The position numbers were made by a program, and so were the translations under genes. From positions 1 to 50,183 of the forward strand of contig JACQBN010000028.1 in the NCBI GenBank assembly GCA_016194455.1: a stretch of DNA of 50,183 nt, in the 5' to 3' direction. This DNA is from Candidatus Kaiserbacteria bacterium. GTDB taxonomy: Bacteria > Patescibacteriota > Minisyncoccia > Phycocordibacterales > Phycocordibacteraceae. The notes beneath the pieces are model-generated. The model had not been told where the DNA came from. It was given only the letters and a program-made list of their open reading frames with translations, and did no database searches. This document shows, piece after piece, positions 42,722 to 49,916 of this stretch. Each line of letters begins with the position of its first letter. Position 1 is the first letter of the stretch.

Positions 42722-43366
42722 CTAATCGCCTTGTAAGGTCGCGAGAAGAACTCGGAGCGCCGCGTTCGCCGGGAGCCCGCTCACCTTGAGCCCTGGGTCC
42801 GTCCAGTTCGCGACGCCCTGATCCACTGCATCAAAGCGTAGCACGTCCTGCCCGCGGGAAAGATAGTATGCCGTGTCGACAACGCCCTCGAAGCGTCCGA
42901 TTGCCGCGACGGTGAAGCGGTGGGTGCCAAGCGTCGTGGAGGTGAAGGCGGTGGCGGGCAAGGGCGCGCCCGAGGCCATTCCGAGTGCGGTCTCCTGGAT
43001 GACGGCGAGCGCGGTCGAGGAAGCATCAAGCAGATAGCGACGAATGATAATCTCCGACGGAGCGGTTAAGGAGGCCACGGTCGCCGCGTACGCGGCGACC
43101 GTGGCAGCGTCCGGGGAGGCTGTTGCAGCGAATCCTGCTGGGAGCGCAAACGCGATGGCGGCGTCTGCGAGCGAGACGTTCGGCGCTGGGCACGCCGGGA
43201 AGTCGCAGGTGGTGCCGACCCGCGCGACTGCGGTGCCGTCTGGGCAGACCTTCGCATCCACGGGGCAGGCGATCGGGCGCGAGGGATGCTCTACCGCATT
43301 GCGATACGCGAATCCGCCGAGGCCCACCACGAGGATGAGCACGACACCGATCAACAAACTCTTCAT
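42722..43366 (-). CDS. Membrane-anchored extracytoplasmic protein with Cys-rich motif
   Basis: 214 residues from ATG 43366-43364. An N-terminal anchor (SLLIGVVLILVVGLGGFAY) is followed by a small four-Cys motif (ACPVDAKVCPDGTAVARVGT then CDFPACP) common in Parcubacterial surface proteins, then an alpha/beta domain (LADAAIAFALPAGFAATASP, RFEGVVDTAYYLSRGQDVLR). The function is unknown. A -10 TATTCT (43379-43374) is 7 nt before the start (leaderless), directly beside a 19-bp palindrome. Confidence 0.65.
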   Translation of the reverse strand: MKSLLIGVVLILVVGLGGFAYRNAVEHPSRPIACPVDAKVCPDGTAVARVGTTCDFPACPAPNVSLADAAIAFALPAGFAATASPDAATVAAYAATVASLTAPSEIIIRRYLLDASSTALAVIQETALGMASGAPLPATAFTSTTLGTHRFTVAAIGRFEGVVDTAYYLSRGQDVLRFDAVDQGVANWTDPGLKVSGLPANAALRVLLATLQGD

Positions 43367-43373
43367 CAGGGAC

Positions 43374-43418
43374 AGAATAGCACGCCACCACATCAACCTG
43401 GTTGATGTGGTGGCGTGC
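43374..43418 (-). promoter_or_regulatory. 19-bp perfect palindrome abutting the -10 box
   Basis: Arms 43380-43398 and 43400-43418 are perfect inverted repeats around one T. The -10 TATTCT (43379-43374) touches the palindrome, which therefore covers the spacer and -35 region of the 42722 gene. It suggests an operator or an RNA/cruciform switch. Confidence 0.6.
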
Positions 43419-43425
43419 GTTTTAA

Positions 43426-43450
43426 ATAAAAAGCGGCTCGTGCGAGCCGC
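43426..43450 (-). terminator. Terminator of the 2H phosphoesterase gene at 43457
   Basis: 8-bp stem GCGGCTCG/CGAGCCGC (43433-43440 with 43443-43450) and TTTTTATTT on the minus strand. Confidence 0.85.
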
Positions 43451-43456
43451 CACTGT

Positions 43457-44026
43457 CTACTGCGCTCCACCAAGACGGAACTCTTTCTCGGCAACATACG
43501 AGCTTCCTTCGACCCGGAAGAGCGTCAGCGCGTCCAGCTGCACTCCCTCGAAGCGCGGAGACCTTTCGCGCGTAACGAAGCGATCGACGCTCTCCGCCTT
43601 CTCGTGCGAGAGATGCCGCGCGACGCTCACGTGCGGATGGAAGGAGCCGCCGACACGCGCGGCAACTCTTGAGTCCGGCAGCCTCCCGATCCGAGCGGTG
43701 AGCATGTCAGCGAAAAGCTCTAGCTGCGGGTCATACATCACGTCGAGATAGAGCGTCTGGTCTTCAGGATTATCCCAGAACCGGCCGAAGCCGTACACGG
43801 TGAGGTTAAACGATCCGAAGAGCTGGAGCAACTCCCGCACCGACTCGCCCACTGCCCCAACACTTCGAGCGTAGAAGGGCGGCACGATGGTGAGGTGTGC
43901 GCGCACGCGCTTGGAGAGCGCCGGCACGCCGCACTCTTTTTCAAGGCGTTTCGTAAGCACTTCGTAGTACGTCTCGACTTCCCCCTGCGGGATAAACCCG
44001 AGAAAGAATTGTTGTTGGCTGGTCAT
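43457..44026 (-). CDS. 2H phosphoesterase (LigT / 2'-5' RNA ligase-like)
   Basis: 189 residues from ATG 44026-44024, with AGAGGAACC before it. The two signature motifs are present: RAHLTIVPPF (H-x-T) and SFHPHVSVARHL (H-x-S). The family cleaves 2',3'-cyclic or 2'-5' phosphodiester bonds in RNA or nucleotides; the substrate here is unknown. A paralogue with a broken active site lies at 44815. Confidence 0.85.
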   Translation of the reverse strand: MTSQQQFFLGFIPQGEVETYYEVLTKRLEKECGVPALSKRVRAHLTIVPPFYARSVGAVGESVRELLQLFGSFNLTVYGFGRFWDNPEDQTLYLDVMYDPQLELFADMLTARIGRLPDSRVAARVGGSFHPHVSVARHLSHEKAESVDRFVTRERSPRFEGVQLDALTLFRVEGSSYVAEKEFRLGGAQ

Positions 44027-44078
44027 GGTTCCTCTCTTTCTACCGAACAAGAAAGCATATATTGCTCCGATGTGCAAA

Positions 44079-44107
44079 TAAAAAAGCCGCGGGATTTCTC
44101 CCGCGGC
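44079..44107 (-). terminator. Terminator of the 188-aa membrane-anchored gene
   Basis: 9-bp stem GCCGCGGGA/TCCCGCGGC (44086-44094 with 44099-44107) followed by UUUUUU on the minus strand. Confidence 0.85.
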
Positions 44108-44113
44108 AGTATC

Positions 44114-44680
44114 TCATCGCAATTGACTGAGCGTTCTTGCCGCAACGACGGATGCCGGAGGAACCGCGGCGAGCTTCGGGCTCGGCGCAGGCGACGCGGC
44201 CTTCGCGGCTCCCGCAGTAGCTCGGTCGAAGTTGAAGCCGGCTTTCTGACCCAGCTGTTCGAGGAGTGGCCAGAGTTGACCCCAATAGGGACTTTCTTTC
44301 AATTGTTCGAAGAGCGCGTCAGATTCAGCAATTGTTCGAGCGCCGGAGTGGAGAAAGTTTCCTTCCCCGCCGCCAAACCCGAAAACTCTCCAGTCTTTCG
44401 CACGGCCCATCGCTTCGGCCCTAAGCACCCGAAGAGCTTCTAGCTGCGATGCCACCGGGAGCCTACCGATCTCTTTCAGTTTGTTCACGAGAGCTTCGGT
44501 CTCAATTTTCGCAAGAGCCTGCTGATGAGTCTCGTCAATAGTTTTTGCTTTTACCGTGTGCTCGGCGGGCCTTAGGATGTAACTGCCAAGAAAGGCGATG
44601 AACTTGAGAGCGACAAAACCGAGGATGAGGTAGCCAACGATGGGCCCCGCAGCTTGCAGGAAATTTAGCACTTGAGTCAT
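44114..44680 (-). CDS. Membrane-anchored helical protein (188 aa)
   Basis: One N-terminal span (GPIVGYLILGFVALKFIAFLG), then a helical cytoplasmic or periplasmic part (KTIDETHQQALAKIETEALVNKLKEIGRLP, SDALFEQLKESPYWGQLWPLLEQLG) and an Ala/Pro-rich tail. The Shine-Dalgarno AGGAGGAA and a consensus promoter support expression. No family recognised. Confidence 0.6.
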   Translation of the reverse strand: MTQVLNFLQAAGPIVGYLILGFVALKFIAFLGSYILRPAEHTVKAKTIDETHQQALAKIETEALVNKLKEIGRLPVASQLEALRVLRAEAMGRAKDWRVFGFGGGEGNFLHSGARTIAESDALFEQLKESPYWGQLWPLLEQLGQKAGFNFDRATAGAAKAASPAPSPKLAAVPPASVVAARTLSQLR

Positions 44681-44738
44681 AAGGAGTTCCTCCTGAAGAA
44701 GCGCGGGCCAAGGGCGGGCGCAGGGTTGTTCCGAACTA

Positions 44739-44766
44739 AGTATACTAAACGCACAAAAGAAGTCAA
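44739..44766 (-). promoter_or_regulatory. Promoter of the 188-aa gene
   Basis: TTGACT (44766-44761), 16-nt spacer, TATACT (44744-44739). Confidence 0.7.
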
Positions 44767-44782
44767 TAGGCGCGGTGCGGTA

Positions 44783-44810
44783 AGAAAACAGGCGGCCGGA
44801 GGCCGCCTGT
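44783..44810 (-). terminator. Terminator of the second 2H-like gene
   Basis: 10-bp stem ACAGGCGGCC/GGCCGCCTGT (44788-44797 with 44801-44810), GGA loop, then UUUUC on the minus strand, close to the stop at 44815. Confidence 0.8.
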
Positions 44811-44814
44811 GGAT

Positions 44815-45414
44815 TTAGTTTTGAGTTCCCGTAAGCGTGAAGTGCTCGTCCTCCCTGTAGAAGGGCGGGCGCCCATCGAGAGGAGTAGTGTGCCGATAGA
44901 GAATGACCTGGTCCGCCACCGTAGTGAGGAGCGGGGCACCTTCGTCGCTCTCGAAGAGCTCGCCGGCTCGCGCGGTCTGTCGGCTTGTGAGGTATCGAGC
45001 GATGCCGATGTACGGGATGTAGACCGTGGGCATCAGTATTGGCTTGCGCGTTTCCTCTTCAGCAAGAGCGGTGAGCTCTCGGGCAAACGCTTCCAGCCGG
45101 GTGTGGGCGAGCGCCGGCAGATAGAGGATCTGACTTTCCGGGTTTTCGCTGAACCAGCCGAACCCGCTGAAAGTGAGTTCGAAAGGCTCGGTCTCGCGGC
45201 AGGAGCGGCTCACCTTGGATATCAAGTGCAAAAGCCGGCGAGTGTCGATGCTGTTGAAGGGCTGCACCAGCGGGAGATGCGGGGGCGAGCGTTTCAGGAT
45301 AAGCGGGATGCTGCATTCATCCTCGAGCCGCGACGCGATGCGGTCGACGTAGGCGTTCACCTCCGGCCCCGGATCGAGCGCCAGGTAGTAATCCTTGTCT
45401 TGCTTGTGGGTCAT
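44815..45414 (-). CDS. 2H phosphoesterase paralogue with degenerate active site
   Basis: 199 residues. It aligns along its length with the protein at 43457 (DRIASRLEDECSIPLILKRS, FELTFSGFGWFSENPESQILYL, GIARYLTSRQ), but the first motif is PHLPLVQPF (Thr replaced by Pro) and the second is TVYIPYIGIAR (catalytic His replaced by Tyr). Hydrolysis by the usual mechanism is unlikely; a binding role is possible. A very strong Shine-Dalgarno (AAAGGAGG) precedes ATG. It lies just downstream of tRNA-His and may be read from the same transcript. Confidence 0.8.
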   Translation of the reverse strand: MTHKQDKDYYLALDPGPEVNAYVDRIASRLEDECSIPLILKRSPPHLPLVQPFNSIDTRRLLHLISKVSRSCRETEPFELTFSGFGWFSENPESQILYLPALAHTRLEAFARELTALAEEETRKPILMPTVYIPYIGIARYLTSRQTARAGELFESDEGAPLLTTVADQVILYRHTTPLDGRPPFYREDEHFTLTGTQN

Positions 45415-45474
45415 GAGAACCTCCTTTTCCGGATGCTACTCTAGCATTAAAAACGTTTGGGCACAAATTTTATT

Positions 45475-45550
45475 TGGGGCGGCTATCGGGAATCGAACCC
45501 GAATTGAGAGCTCCACAAGCTCCAGTGTTAACCGTTACACCATAGCCGCC
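45475..45550 (-). tRNA. tRNA-His (GTG), encoded CCA
   Basis: Cloverleaf on the minus strand: acceptor GCGGCTA/TAGCCGC, D stem GTGT/ACAC, anticodon stem GGAGC/GCTCT with loop TTGTGGA (anticodon GTG), T stem TCGGG/CCCGA with loop TTCGATT. The extra G-1 faces discriminator C73, the histidine identity pair, and CCA is encoded (45477-45475). Confidence 0.95.
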
Positions 45551-45639
45551 ATGTTCACCCCGCTCGAACGGGGCACAGCTCGAGTTTGTTATAGCAGAAA
45601 GAGCCGCGAGCGCGAAGCCGCCGTGGTATCCTGCCCCAG

Positions 45640-46344
45640 ATGCCGGATGAACACGCGGACTTCGAAAAGCTTATTGAGTCTCTCAACGATGACGTGCTAC
45701 GCGCGTCATATGCGGCGCCCTTGGACGGTTATCGGCCAACCTTCATGCCGCGCCTCCTCGCCGGTTTCTTGATCGGCTGCGGCAATCTCGTCTACGGCCG
45801 CGCTCCCTCCTATCTCAAGTTCCGCGCGATAGAGATTATCGCGCGCGTGCCCTACCACTCCTGGGCCTCCGCCATCTTCACGCTTCTGACGCTCTTCTAC
45901 GCGGACGAGAAGCGGGCACTGCGGCTCTCCACGCTCTCGCGCTTTACGCGCTTCGCCGCGGAGAACGAGACGATGCACGTAGTGGTCGTCTCGGCGCTTG
46001 CCCTCAAGCACGCGCGCCCGGGTCTCCTGCGGCACACGATCGTGCCGGTGGTTTTCGCCTTCATCTACTTCTGGAAGTCGTATTTCATCTATCTCATCAA
46101 TCCGCGCTGGTCGCTCGAGACGAACTACCTTTTTGAACAGCATGCCTACGATCAGTATTCGCTTTTCCTCGCGGCGCACCAAGAGGAACTGAAACGCTCT
46201 CCAATCGAGAGCGAGTTCCTCGCCTGGTATGGCCGGCACCCACGGAGCGAGTATGAGTTCTTCCAATCAGTCAGGAACGACGAGCTCGTGCACCGCAATC
46301 GCTCGATCCACGAGCTGCGGATGCACGAGATGCGTGCAAGCTAA
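45640..46344 (+). CDS. Alternative oxidase-like diiron protein
   Basis: 234 residues with the alternative-oxidase architecture. All six expected iron ligands are present: Glu65 (AIEIIARVP), Glu110 and His113 (ENETMH), Glu166 (LFEQHAYDQY), Glu215 and His218 (RNDELVHRN). The Tyr equivalent to the catalytic tyrosine is Tyr173. Two hydrophobic stretches (about 74-87 and 133-153) fit the monotopic membrane-binding helices. The family oxidises quinol and reduces oxygen to water without pumping protons. A -10 TATCCT is 7 nt before ATG (leaderless). No other respiratory gene is in the window. Another diiron oxidase role is possible. Confidence 0.82.
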   Translation: MPDEHADFEKLIESLNDDVLRASYAAPLDGYRPTFMPRLLAGFLIGCGNLVYGRAPSYLKFRAIEIIARVPYHSWASAIFTLLTLFYADEKRALRLSTLSRFTRFAAENETMHVVVVSALALKHARPGLLRHTIVPVVFAFIYFWKSYFIYLINPRWSLETNYLFEQHAYDQYSLFLAAHQEELKRSPIESEFLAWYGRHPRSEYEFFQSVRNDELVHRNRSIHELRMHEMRAS

Positions 46345-46874
46345 TAGCGGGGATTCTCCTCGGGGACACCTGCGAGATGGTTCGCGAGTCGCGCAAGCGC
46401 GAAGAGGAGTGAGGAGAGGCGGTTGAGATACGCGAGCGTGGGCGCATTGACATCGCGTACTCCCGCCTCCGCGAGCGCGACCACGCGGCGCTCCGCCCGG
46501 CGCGCGAGGGTTCGCGCGACGTCGAGGAGCGCGGAGAGTTCCGTCCCGCCGGCGATGGAGAAGCCCTTGAGTGCCGGGATCGCCTTCTCTACATTGTTGA
46601 TGACTTGCTCGAGACGCTCCATAGCTGCTGTGTTTACGCGTTTATCCGCGCCCGCGATCTCGGCCTGAATGATAAATAATTCCTCCTGCACCTGGCGCAG
46701 AATGGGGGCGATGCGCGCATTCTCTGCGGCGTACGCCTTCACGAAGCCGACGAAGGCGTTCAATTCGTCGAGGGCGCCTAAGGCCTCGGGCAGATCGGAG
46801 GATTTAGAAATGCGCTCTTTGGTGGAATCGAAGACCTTGGTGGTCCCCGCGTCCCCTTTGCCGGTGTAGAGCAT
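46341..46874 (-). CDS. Cob(I)alamin adenosyltransferase (PduO type)
   Basis: 177 residues. The N-terminal signature is YTGKGDAGTTKVFDSTKERISK; later motifs include ALGALDELNAFVGFVKAY and DVARTLARRAERRVVAL, ending NRLSSLLFALARLANH. It attaches adenosyl to cobalamin, making the cofactor for enzymes such as class II ribonucleotide reductase. TACACT lies 6 nt before ATG (leaderless). It converges on, and overlaps by 4 nt, the oxidase gene. Confidence 0.92.
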   Translation of the reverse strand: MLYTGKGDAGTTKVFDSTKERISKSSDLPEALGALDELNAFVGFVKAYAAENARIAPILRQVQEELFIIQAEIAGADKRVNTAAMERLEQVINNVEKAIPALKGFSIAGGTELSALLDVARTLARRAERRVVALAEAGVRDVNAPTLAYLNRLSSLLFALARLANHLAGVPEENPRY

Positions 46875-46930
46875 GGGGCGAGTGTAGCATCGGACACGAT
46901 ATCGTGGTATACAACGTAGCGGAAGCTGGA

Positions 46931-47353
46931 ATGGAGTCAGAAATGACCAGGAAAAAGAGCCCTGAACGGGAAGTGTTGCGCAGATGTGACGAGAACGCGC
47001 AAGACTTCGTGCGGCAGTTTGAGCGCGGAATGCGGCACATGCGCGGCGAGCCCGAGCCGCCGGTGCCCGAGAGTCAGCGGAACCGATTCTCCAGGAACGT
47101 CCGCGAAGCAGTCCCGAAAGCGCGCGAAATGCTCGATGTACTGGAGCGAGATCTCGCGAACGGTAAGTTCTTCGACGAGATCGTTCTATCAGAAGGCGAC
47201 GGCATTGTTATTGTTTCCGATCTCGAACACATCACACGATTCGAGATCAAAGTTGACCTCGAGAAAGGCGCGGCTGTGCGAGTACAAAACACGCCGGGAG
47301 GGCAGACTGACTGTCTCTCGCTAACCGTATCGAAAAAACAAGAAAAGAAATGA
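46931..47353 (+). CDS. Hypothetical protein (140 aa)
   Basis: Start uncertain: ATG 46931 (MESEMTRKK) is chosen because the possible -10 TATACA near 46909 lies inside a longer reading frame that opens at 46904. Charged helical N terminus (REVLRRCDENAQDFVRQFERG), then a small beta-rich C-terminal part (FFDEIVLSEGDGIVIVSDLE, EIKVDLEKGAAVRVQNTPGG). No family recognised. It ends in a good terminator. Confidence 0.55.
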   Translation: MESEMTRKKSPEREVLRRCDENAQDFVRQFERGMRHMRGEPEPPVPESQRNRFSRNVREAVPKAREMLDVLERDLANGKFFDEIVLSEGDGIVIVSDLEHITRFEIKVDLEKGAAVRVQNTPGGQTDCLSLTVSKKQEKK

Positions 47354-47359
47354 AACAGG

Positions 47360-47387
47360 CGCGGCCCGCCAAGCAGGCCGCGTTTTC
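47360..47387 (+). terminator. Terminator of the 140-aa gene
   Basis: 7-bp stem CGCGGCC/GGCCGCG (47360-47366 with 47376-47382) followed by TTTTCT. Confidence 0.8.
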
Positions 47388-47406
47388 TATTCCCCGAGCG
47401 CGGTAG

Positions 47407-47805
47407 CTAGAAGTAGAAGAGCACGAGCGCCGCGACGATAAGCGAGACGACGTAGTGCCCCGCGTTGATGAAGAAGAGCGTCCACGAGCGACCCTCGTAC
47501 CAGACCGAGTTGATGAGCGCCATCCCAATGAAGCCGACCGCGACCATGAGCCCGAGCCACGCGGCCTGGGATGCCGAACTCACCGCGAGCGAGTTCATAA
47601 AGTTCGCGAGGAACCAGATCATGATCAGGGTCGTGACGAATCCGCCGATCATCGCCTTGGCGGGCGGTATCTTGCCCGGCATACCCATCGATCCTTCCGG
47701 CATGCCCATAAGAGTTCTCCACTGCCTACCAAAGAACGGGCCGTACCAGAGCCAACCGACGACGAACGCCGCAATCGCGGCCGCGAGCACTGCGAGATAA
47801 TTCAT
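47407..47805 (-). CDS. DUF1761 family membrane protein
   Basis: 132 residues, four spans: MNYLAVLAAAIAAFVVGWLWYGPFFGRQW (typical start with the WYGP motif), AMIGGFVTTLIMIWFLANFM, AAWLGLMVAVGFIGMALINS and FFINAGHYVVSLIVAALVLF. The function is unknown. A -10 TATACT at 47844-47839 lies next to the boundary of the repeat at 47849, so the insertion probably replaced its original -35 region. Confidence 0.85.
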   Translation of the reverse strand: MNYLAVLAAAIAAFVVGWLWYGPFFGRQWRTLMGMPEGSMGMPGKIPPAKAMIGGFVTTLIMIWFLANFMNSLAVSSASQAAWLGLMVAVGFIGMALINSVWYEGRSWTLFFINAGHYVVSLIVAALVLFYF

Positions 47806-47835
47806 ACGGAGAAATGCGTTAAGCGGATAACGCCT

Positions 47836-47982
47836 TTAGTATAGCAAAGTGCAGTATTCTTGAATTAGTCCGAACGCATTTTTCCGAAAAATTCCCCCCG
47901 CGAAAAAATTCAGAATTTGCGGCGAAGCCGCATCGCTGACAATTTCAAGTTTTTCTTTGGCGGCAACTAATTCAAAATTCAC
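47836..47982 (-). pseudogene. Solo repeat copy with recombinase-derived fragment (copy d)
   Basis: The minus strand reads an open frame of 48 residues (LVAAKEKLEIVSDAASPQI, then FFAGGIFRKNAFGLIQEYCT) that stops in the adjoining chromosomal sequence. The first part matches the recombinase segment FAAKEKLEIV at 50000-50036; the rest is a diverged copy of the left part of the inverted repeats at 48629 and 49683. The repeat ends abruptly at 47849 (GTGCAGTA), where unrelated chromosomal sequence begins. Remnant of the mobile element rather than a gene. Confidence 0.6.
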
Positions 47983-48029
47983 GAAGTAAATACCAATTAA
48001 ATCTTATATGAAATTAGAAATTTTATCAA

Positions 48030-48068
48030 TAAAAAGTGAAAGCCGCGCTACTCCGAAGAATAGCGCGG
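48030..48068 (-). terminator. Terminator of the 49-aa gene
   Basis: 8-bp stem CCGCGCTA/TAGCGCGG (48043-48050 with 48061-48068), then CTTTCACTTTTT on the minus strand. Confidence 0.75.
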
Positions 48069-48093
48069 CGATGTGGCCGGAGCACGGCGTATG

Positions 48094-48243
48094 CTATACG
48101 GCGAACGACACGAGCCAGAGGACAGCCGCGGCTCCGTTCCAGGCCAGCGATGACTTCTGGTGTTCACGCTTGATGGTGAAGTACAGGCCAGCCAGCGAGC
48201 AGACGAGCGCAACCGTTTTGCCAACAAGAACGAGTTCGTGCAT
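48094..48243 (-). CDS. Small membrane protein (49 aa)
   Basis: ATG 48243-48241 with GGAG 7 nt upstream; stop TAG at 48096-48094. Two hydrophobic stretches (LVLVGKTVALVCSLAGLYF and NGAAAVLWLVSFAV) are separated by a charged loop (TIKREHQKSS). Base composition is like the chromosome, not the AT-rich element around it. It has a consensus promoter and a terminator. Function unknown. Confidence 0.6.
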   Translation of the reverse strand: MHELVLVGKTVALVCSLAGLYFTIKREHQKSSLAWNGAAAVLWLVSFAV

Positions 48244-48331
48244 GGCTTTACTCCTTTCTGGAATGTGCTGTTCTCTACGGCAACATTACCGCAGAGATTA
48301 TCGGTTTTTTCAGATTTCCGATAATGCTATA

Positions 48332-48360
48332 AATATAGAATATTATGGGCTGGAAGTCAA
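48332..48360 (-). promoter_or_regulatory. Promoter of the 49-aa gene
   Basis: TTGACT (48360-48355), 17-nt spacer, TATATT (48337-48332). The leader has an inverted repeat (CGATAA/TTATCG, near 48299-48325). Confidence 0.65.
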
Positions 48361-48390
48361 GCCCAAACAAAAATCAGCATCTCTGCTGTT

Positions 48391-48630
48391 TTATGACCTA
48401 AATCCTATGAATCCAATGATTAAAAATTTTTCTTTTCTTCTTTCCGTTAAAACATGGTTCGAGCCGATTGTTTTTCCGGGCTCTTTGGCGGTTTTGGCCT
48501 CGCAGAGCGAGGCAACAATTTCCAATTTTTCTTTGGCGGCATACTCTTGCAACTCTACGAGTTGCGCCTCAATACTCAAGACTTGTCTGTCGTCTTCTTC
48601 AGTAGATTTCCTTGCGTAAAGTATTTTACT
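48391..48630 (-). pseudogene. Truncated serine recombinase N terminus
   Basis: The minus strand encodes ILYARKSTEEDDRQVLSIEA, then QLVELQEYAAKEKLEIVASL and CEAKTAKEPGK, nearly identical to the intact recombinase at 49917. It then runs into an unrelated tail and stops at 48391. The start codon is lost, and a 4-nt deletion (ATACATAC to ATAC, near 48622) breaks the frame at codons 3-4. Only the first ~55 codons of the catalytic domain remain. Confidence 0.8.
48416..48495 (+). repeat. 80-nt direct repeat, copy 1
   Basis: Nearly identical to 49600-49679 in the same orientation. Its complement encodes part of the recombinase fragment (KTAKEPGK) plus a non-recombinase tail. Copy 1 continues into recombinase sequence; copy 2 continues into the 203-nt repeat. 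Confidence 0.85.
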
Positions 48631-48831
48631 TTTCTTCTTTCAAAATCGCCAATTCGTTTTTGCCCCCAAAATTGAATACGGATTAGTCGCCGAGCGAAGC
48701 GAGGCGAACCTTCAAAACTTGCAATTTCCTTACTGGTGCAGTATATTTGAATTAGTCCGAACGCATTTCGCCGCCTGCGGCGGCGAGGAAGCCCCCCCGC
48801 GAAAATCCGAAAATGCGGCGGAGCCGCACCG
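48629..48831 (-). repeat. 203-nt inverted repeat, left copy (c)
   Basis: Reverse complement of 49683-49885, same length, differing mainly in a ~40-nt central stretch. It contains palindromes (GCCGCCTGCGGCGGC, GCGGCTCCGCCGC, CGCCGAGCGAAGCGAGGCG). On its outer side it joins the broken recombinase start, as the right copy joins the intact one. Confidence 0.9.
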
Positions 48832-48867
48832 CTGACAATTTCAAGTTTTTCTTTGGCGGCAAATTCT

Positions 48868-49581
48868 TTACTGACCAATTACGAGAGTAGAAATGATCCT
48901 ATCTCTCGTAGAGTTTCCACTTTGGTCGTCATCGTATAAGAATTTCTTATCTCCACTTGTTGAGATAGCCAAAATACTTTTATTGGGTAGCTCTACAAAG
49001 TACCAACCAACATCGGCATCATAGTGAGAAGATGAAGCAAACCTTATACGAGCCACTTTATAACCACCAGCTTGAAAGTATTTTGGCGAACCCCAGCCAC
49101 CACTTGTCACTGATTTCGATACATAACTTTCAAAGCTATTTTCAGAATTTACTTTCTTAAAAAACTCTATGCGCAATCCACGATCACCAAAAGCTCCAGT
49201 CGGATTAAATTCAAAGAATCCTCCCCAATCTTCAGAGATGTTTCCAGGACGATTTGTGTTACGAGACGAAATCAGCGTCGGATTACTTCCGAATAGAGAA
49301 GGATACTTAAAAGTTAGATTGGGCAAGATTCCCGATTCAATCGAAGAATATGTGTACGAATTCCAAGATACAGTTTCATCTTTTACAACAGGAGTGGGAG
49401 TGGGGGTGGGGGTTGGTGAAGTTGTACGAGTTGGCGATGTGTTGGTTATTGGAGACGGAGTTTGTGCGACAGGTTCGGACTTCTTTGTAAGAACAAAGTA
49501 TCCAACTGCACCAACTAAAAGGACAACGACTATAATCAAAACAATATTCGCAAATCCTTTTTGGTTTATATGATAATTCAT
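48868..49581 (-). CDS. Pilin-like, membrane-anchored cargo protein
   Basis: 237 residues. The N terminus MNYHINQKGFANIVLIIVVV is like short type IV pilin-like leaders (K-G-F then a long hydrophobic helix) frequent in Parcubacteria. A Pro/Thr linker (TSPTPTPTPTP) leads to a globular domain (LTFKYPSLFGSNPTLIS, EFNPTGAFGDRGLRIEFFKK, ADVGWYFVELPNKSILAIST). AT-rich codons set it apart from neighbouring genes, consistent with transfer. It lies between the inverted repeats. Function unknown, probably surface exposed. Confidence 0.7.
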   Translation of the reverse strand: MNYHINQKGFANIVLIIVVVLLVGAVGYFVLTKKSEPVAQTPSPITNTSPTRTTSPTPTPTPTPVVKDETVSWNSYTYSSIESGILPNLTFKYPSLFGSNPTLISSRNTNRPGNISEDWGGFFEFNPTGAFGDRGLRIEFFKKVNSENSFESYVSKSVTSGGWGSPKYFQAGGYKVARIRFASSSHYDADVGWYFVELPNKSILAISTSGDKKFLYDDDQSGNSTRDRIISTLVIGQ

Positions 49582-49599
49582 AAATTATTTTTCGACTTT

Positions 49600-49679
49600 A
49601 TGATTAAAATTTTTTCTTTTCTTCTTTCAGTTAAAACATGGTTCGAGCCGATTGTTTTTCCGGGCTCTTTGGCGGTTTT
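49600..49679 (+). repeat. 80-nt direct repeat, copy 2
   Basis: Partner of 48416-48495. It ends at GCGGTTTT and passes directly into the right 203-nt repeat, a junction between recombinase-derived and repeat sequence. Confidence 0.85.
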
Positions 49680-49682
49680 GAT

Positions 49683-49885
49683 CGGTGCGGCTCCGCCGCA
49701 TTTTCGGATTTTCGCGGGGGGGCTTCCTCGCCGCCGCAGGCGGCGAAATGCGTTCGGACTAATTCAAATATACTGCACCAGAAAGGAAATTGCAAGCAAG
49801 AGGGCTCCGCCTCGCTTCGCTCGGCGACCAGTTTGTATTGAATTTTCGGGGCAAAAACGAATTGGCGATTTTGAAAGAAGAAAAG
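49683..49885 (+). repeat. 203-nt inverted repeat, right copy (b)
   Basis: Partner of 48629-48831. It ends 31 nt before the start codon of the intact recombinase, so it is that gene's upstream region and may carry its promoter or recombination sites. Confidence 0.9.
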
Positions 49886-49916
49886 AAAAATTTTTAATCC
49901 CTAACCCAATAAACCT

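Noticed and set aside
48008-48619. 203-codon plus-strand frame
   Set aside because: It is antisense to the 49-aa gene, its promoter and the recombinase pseudogene; no start signal.
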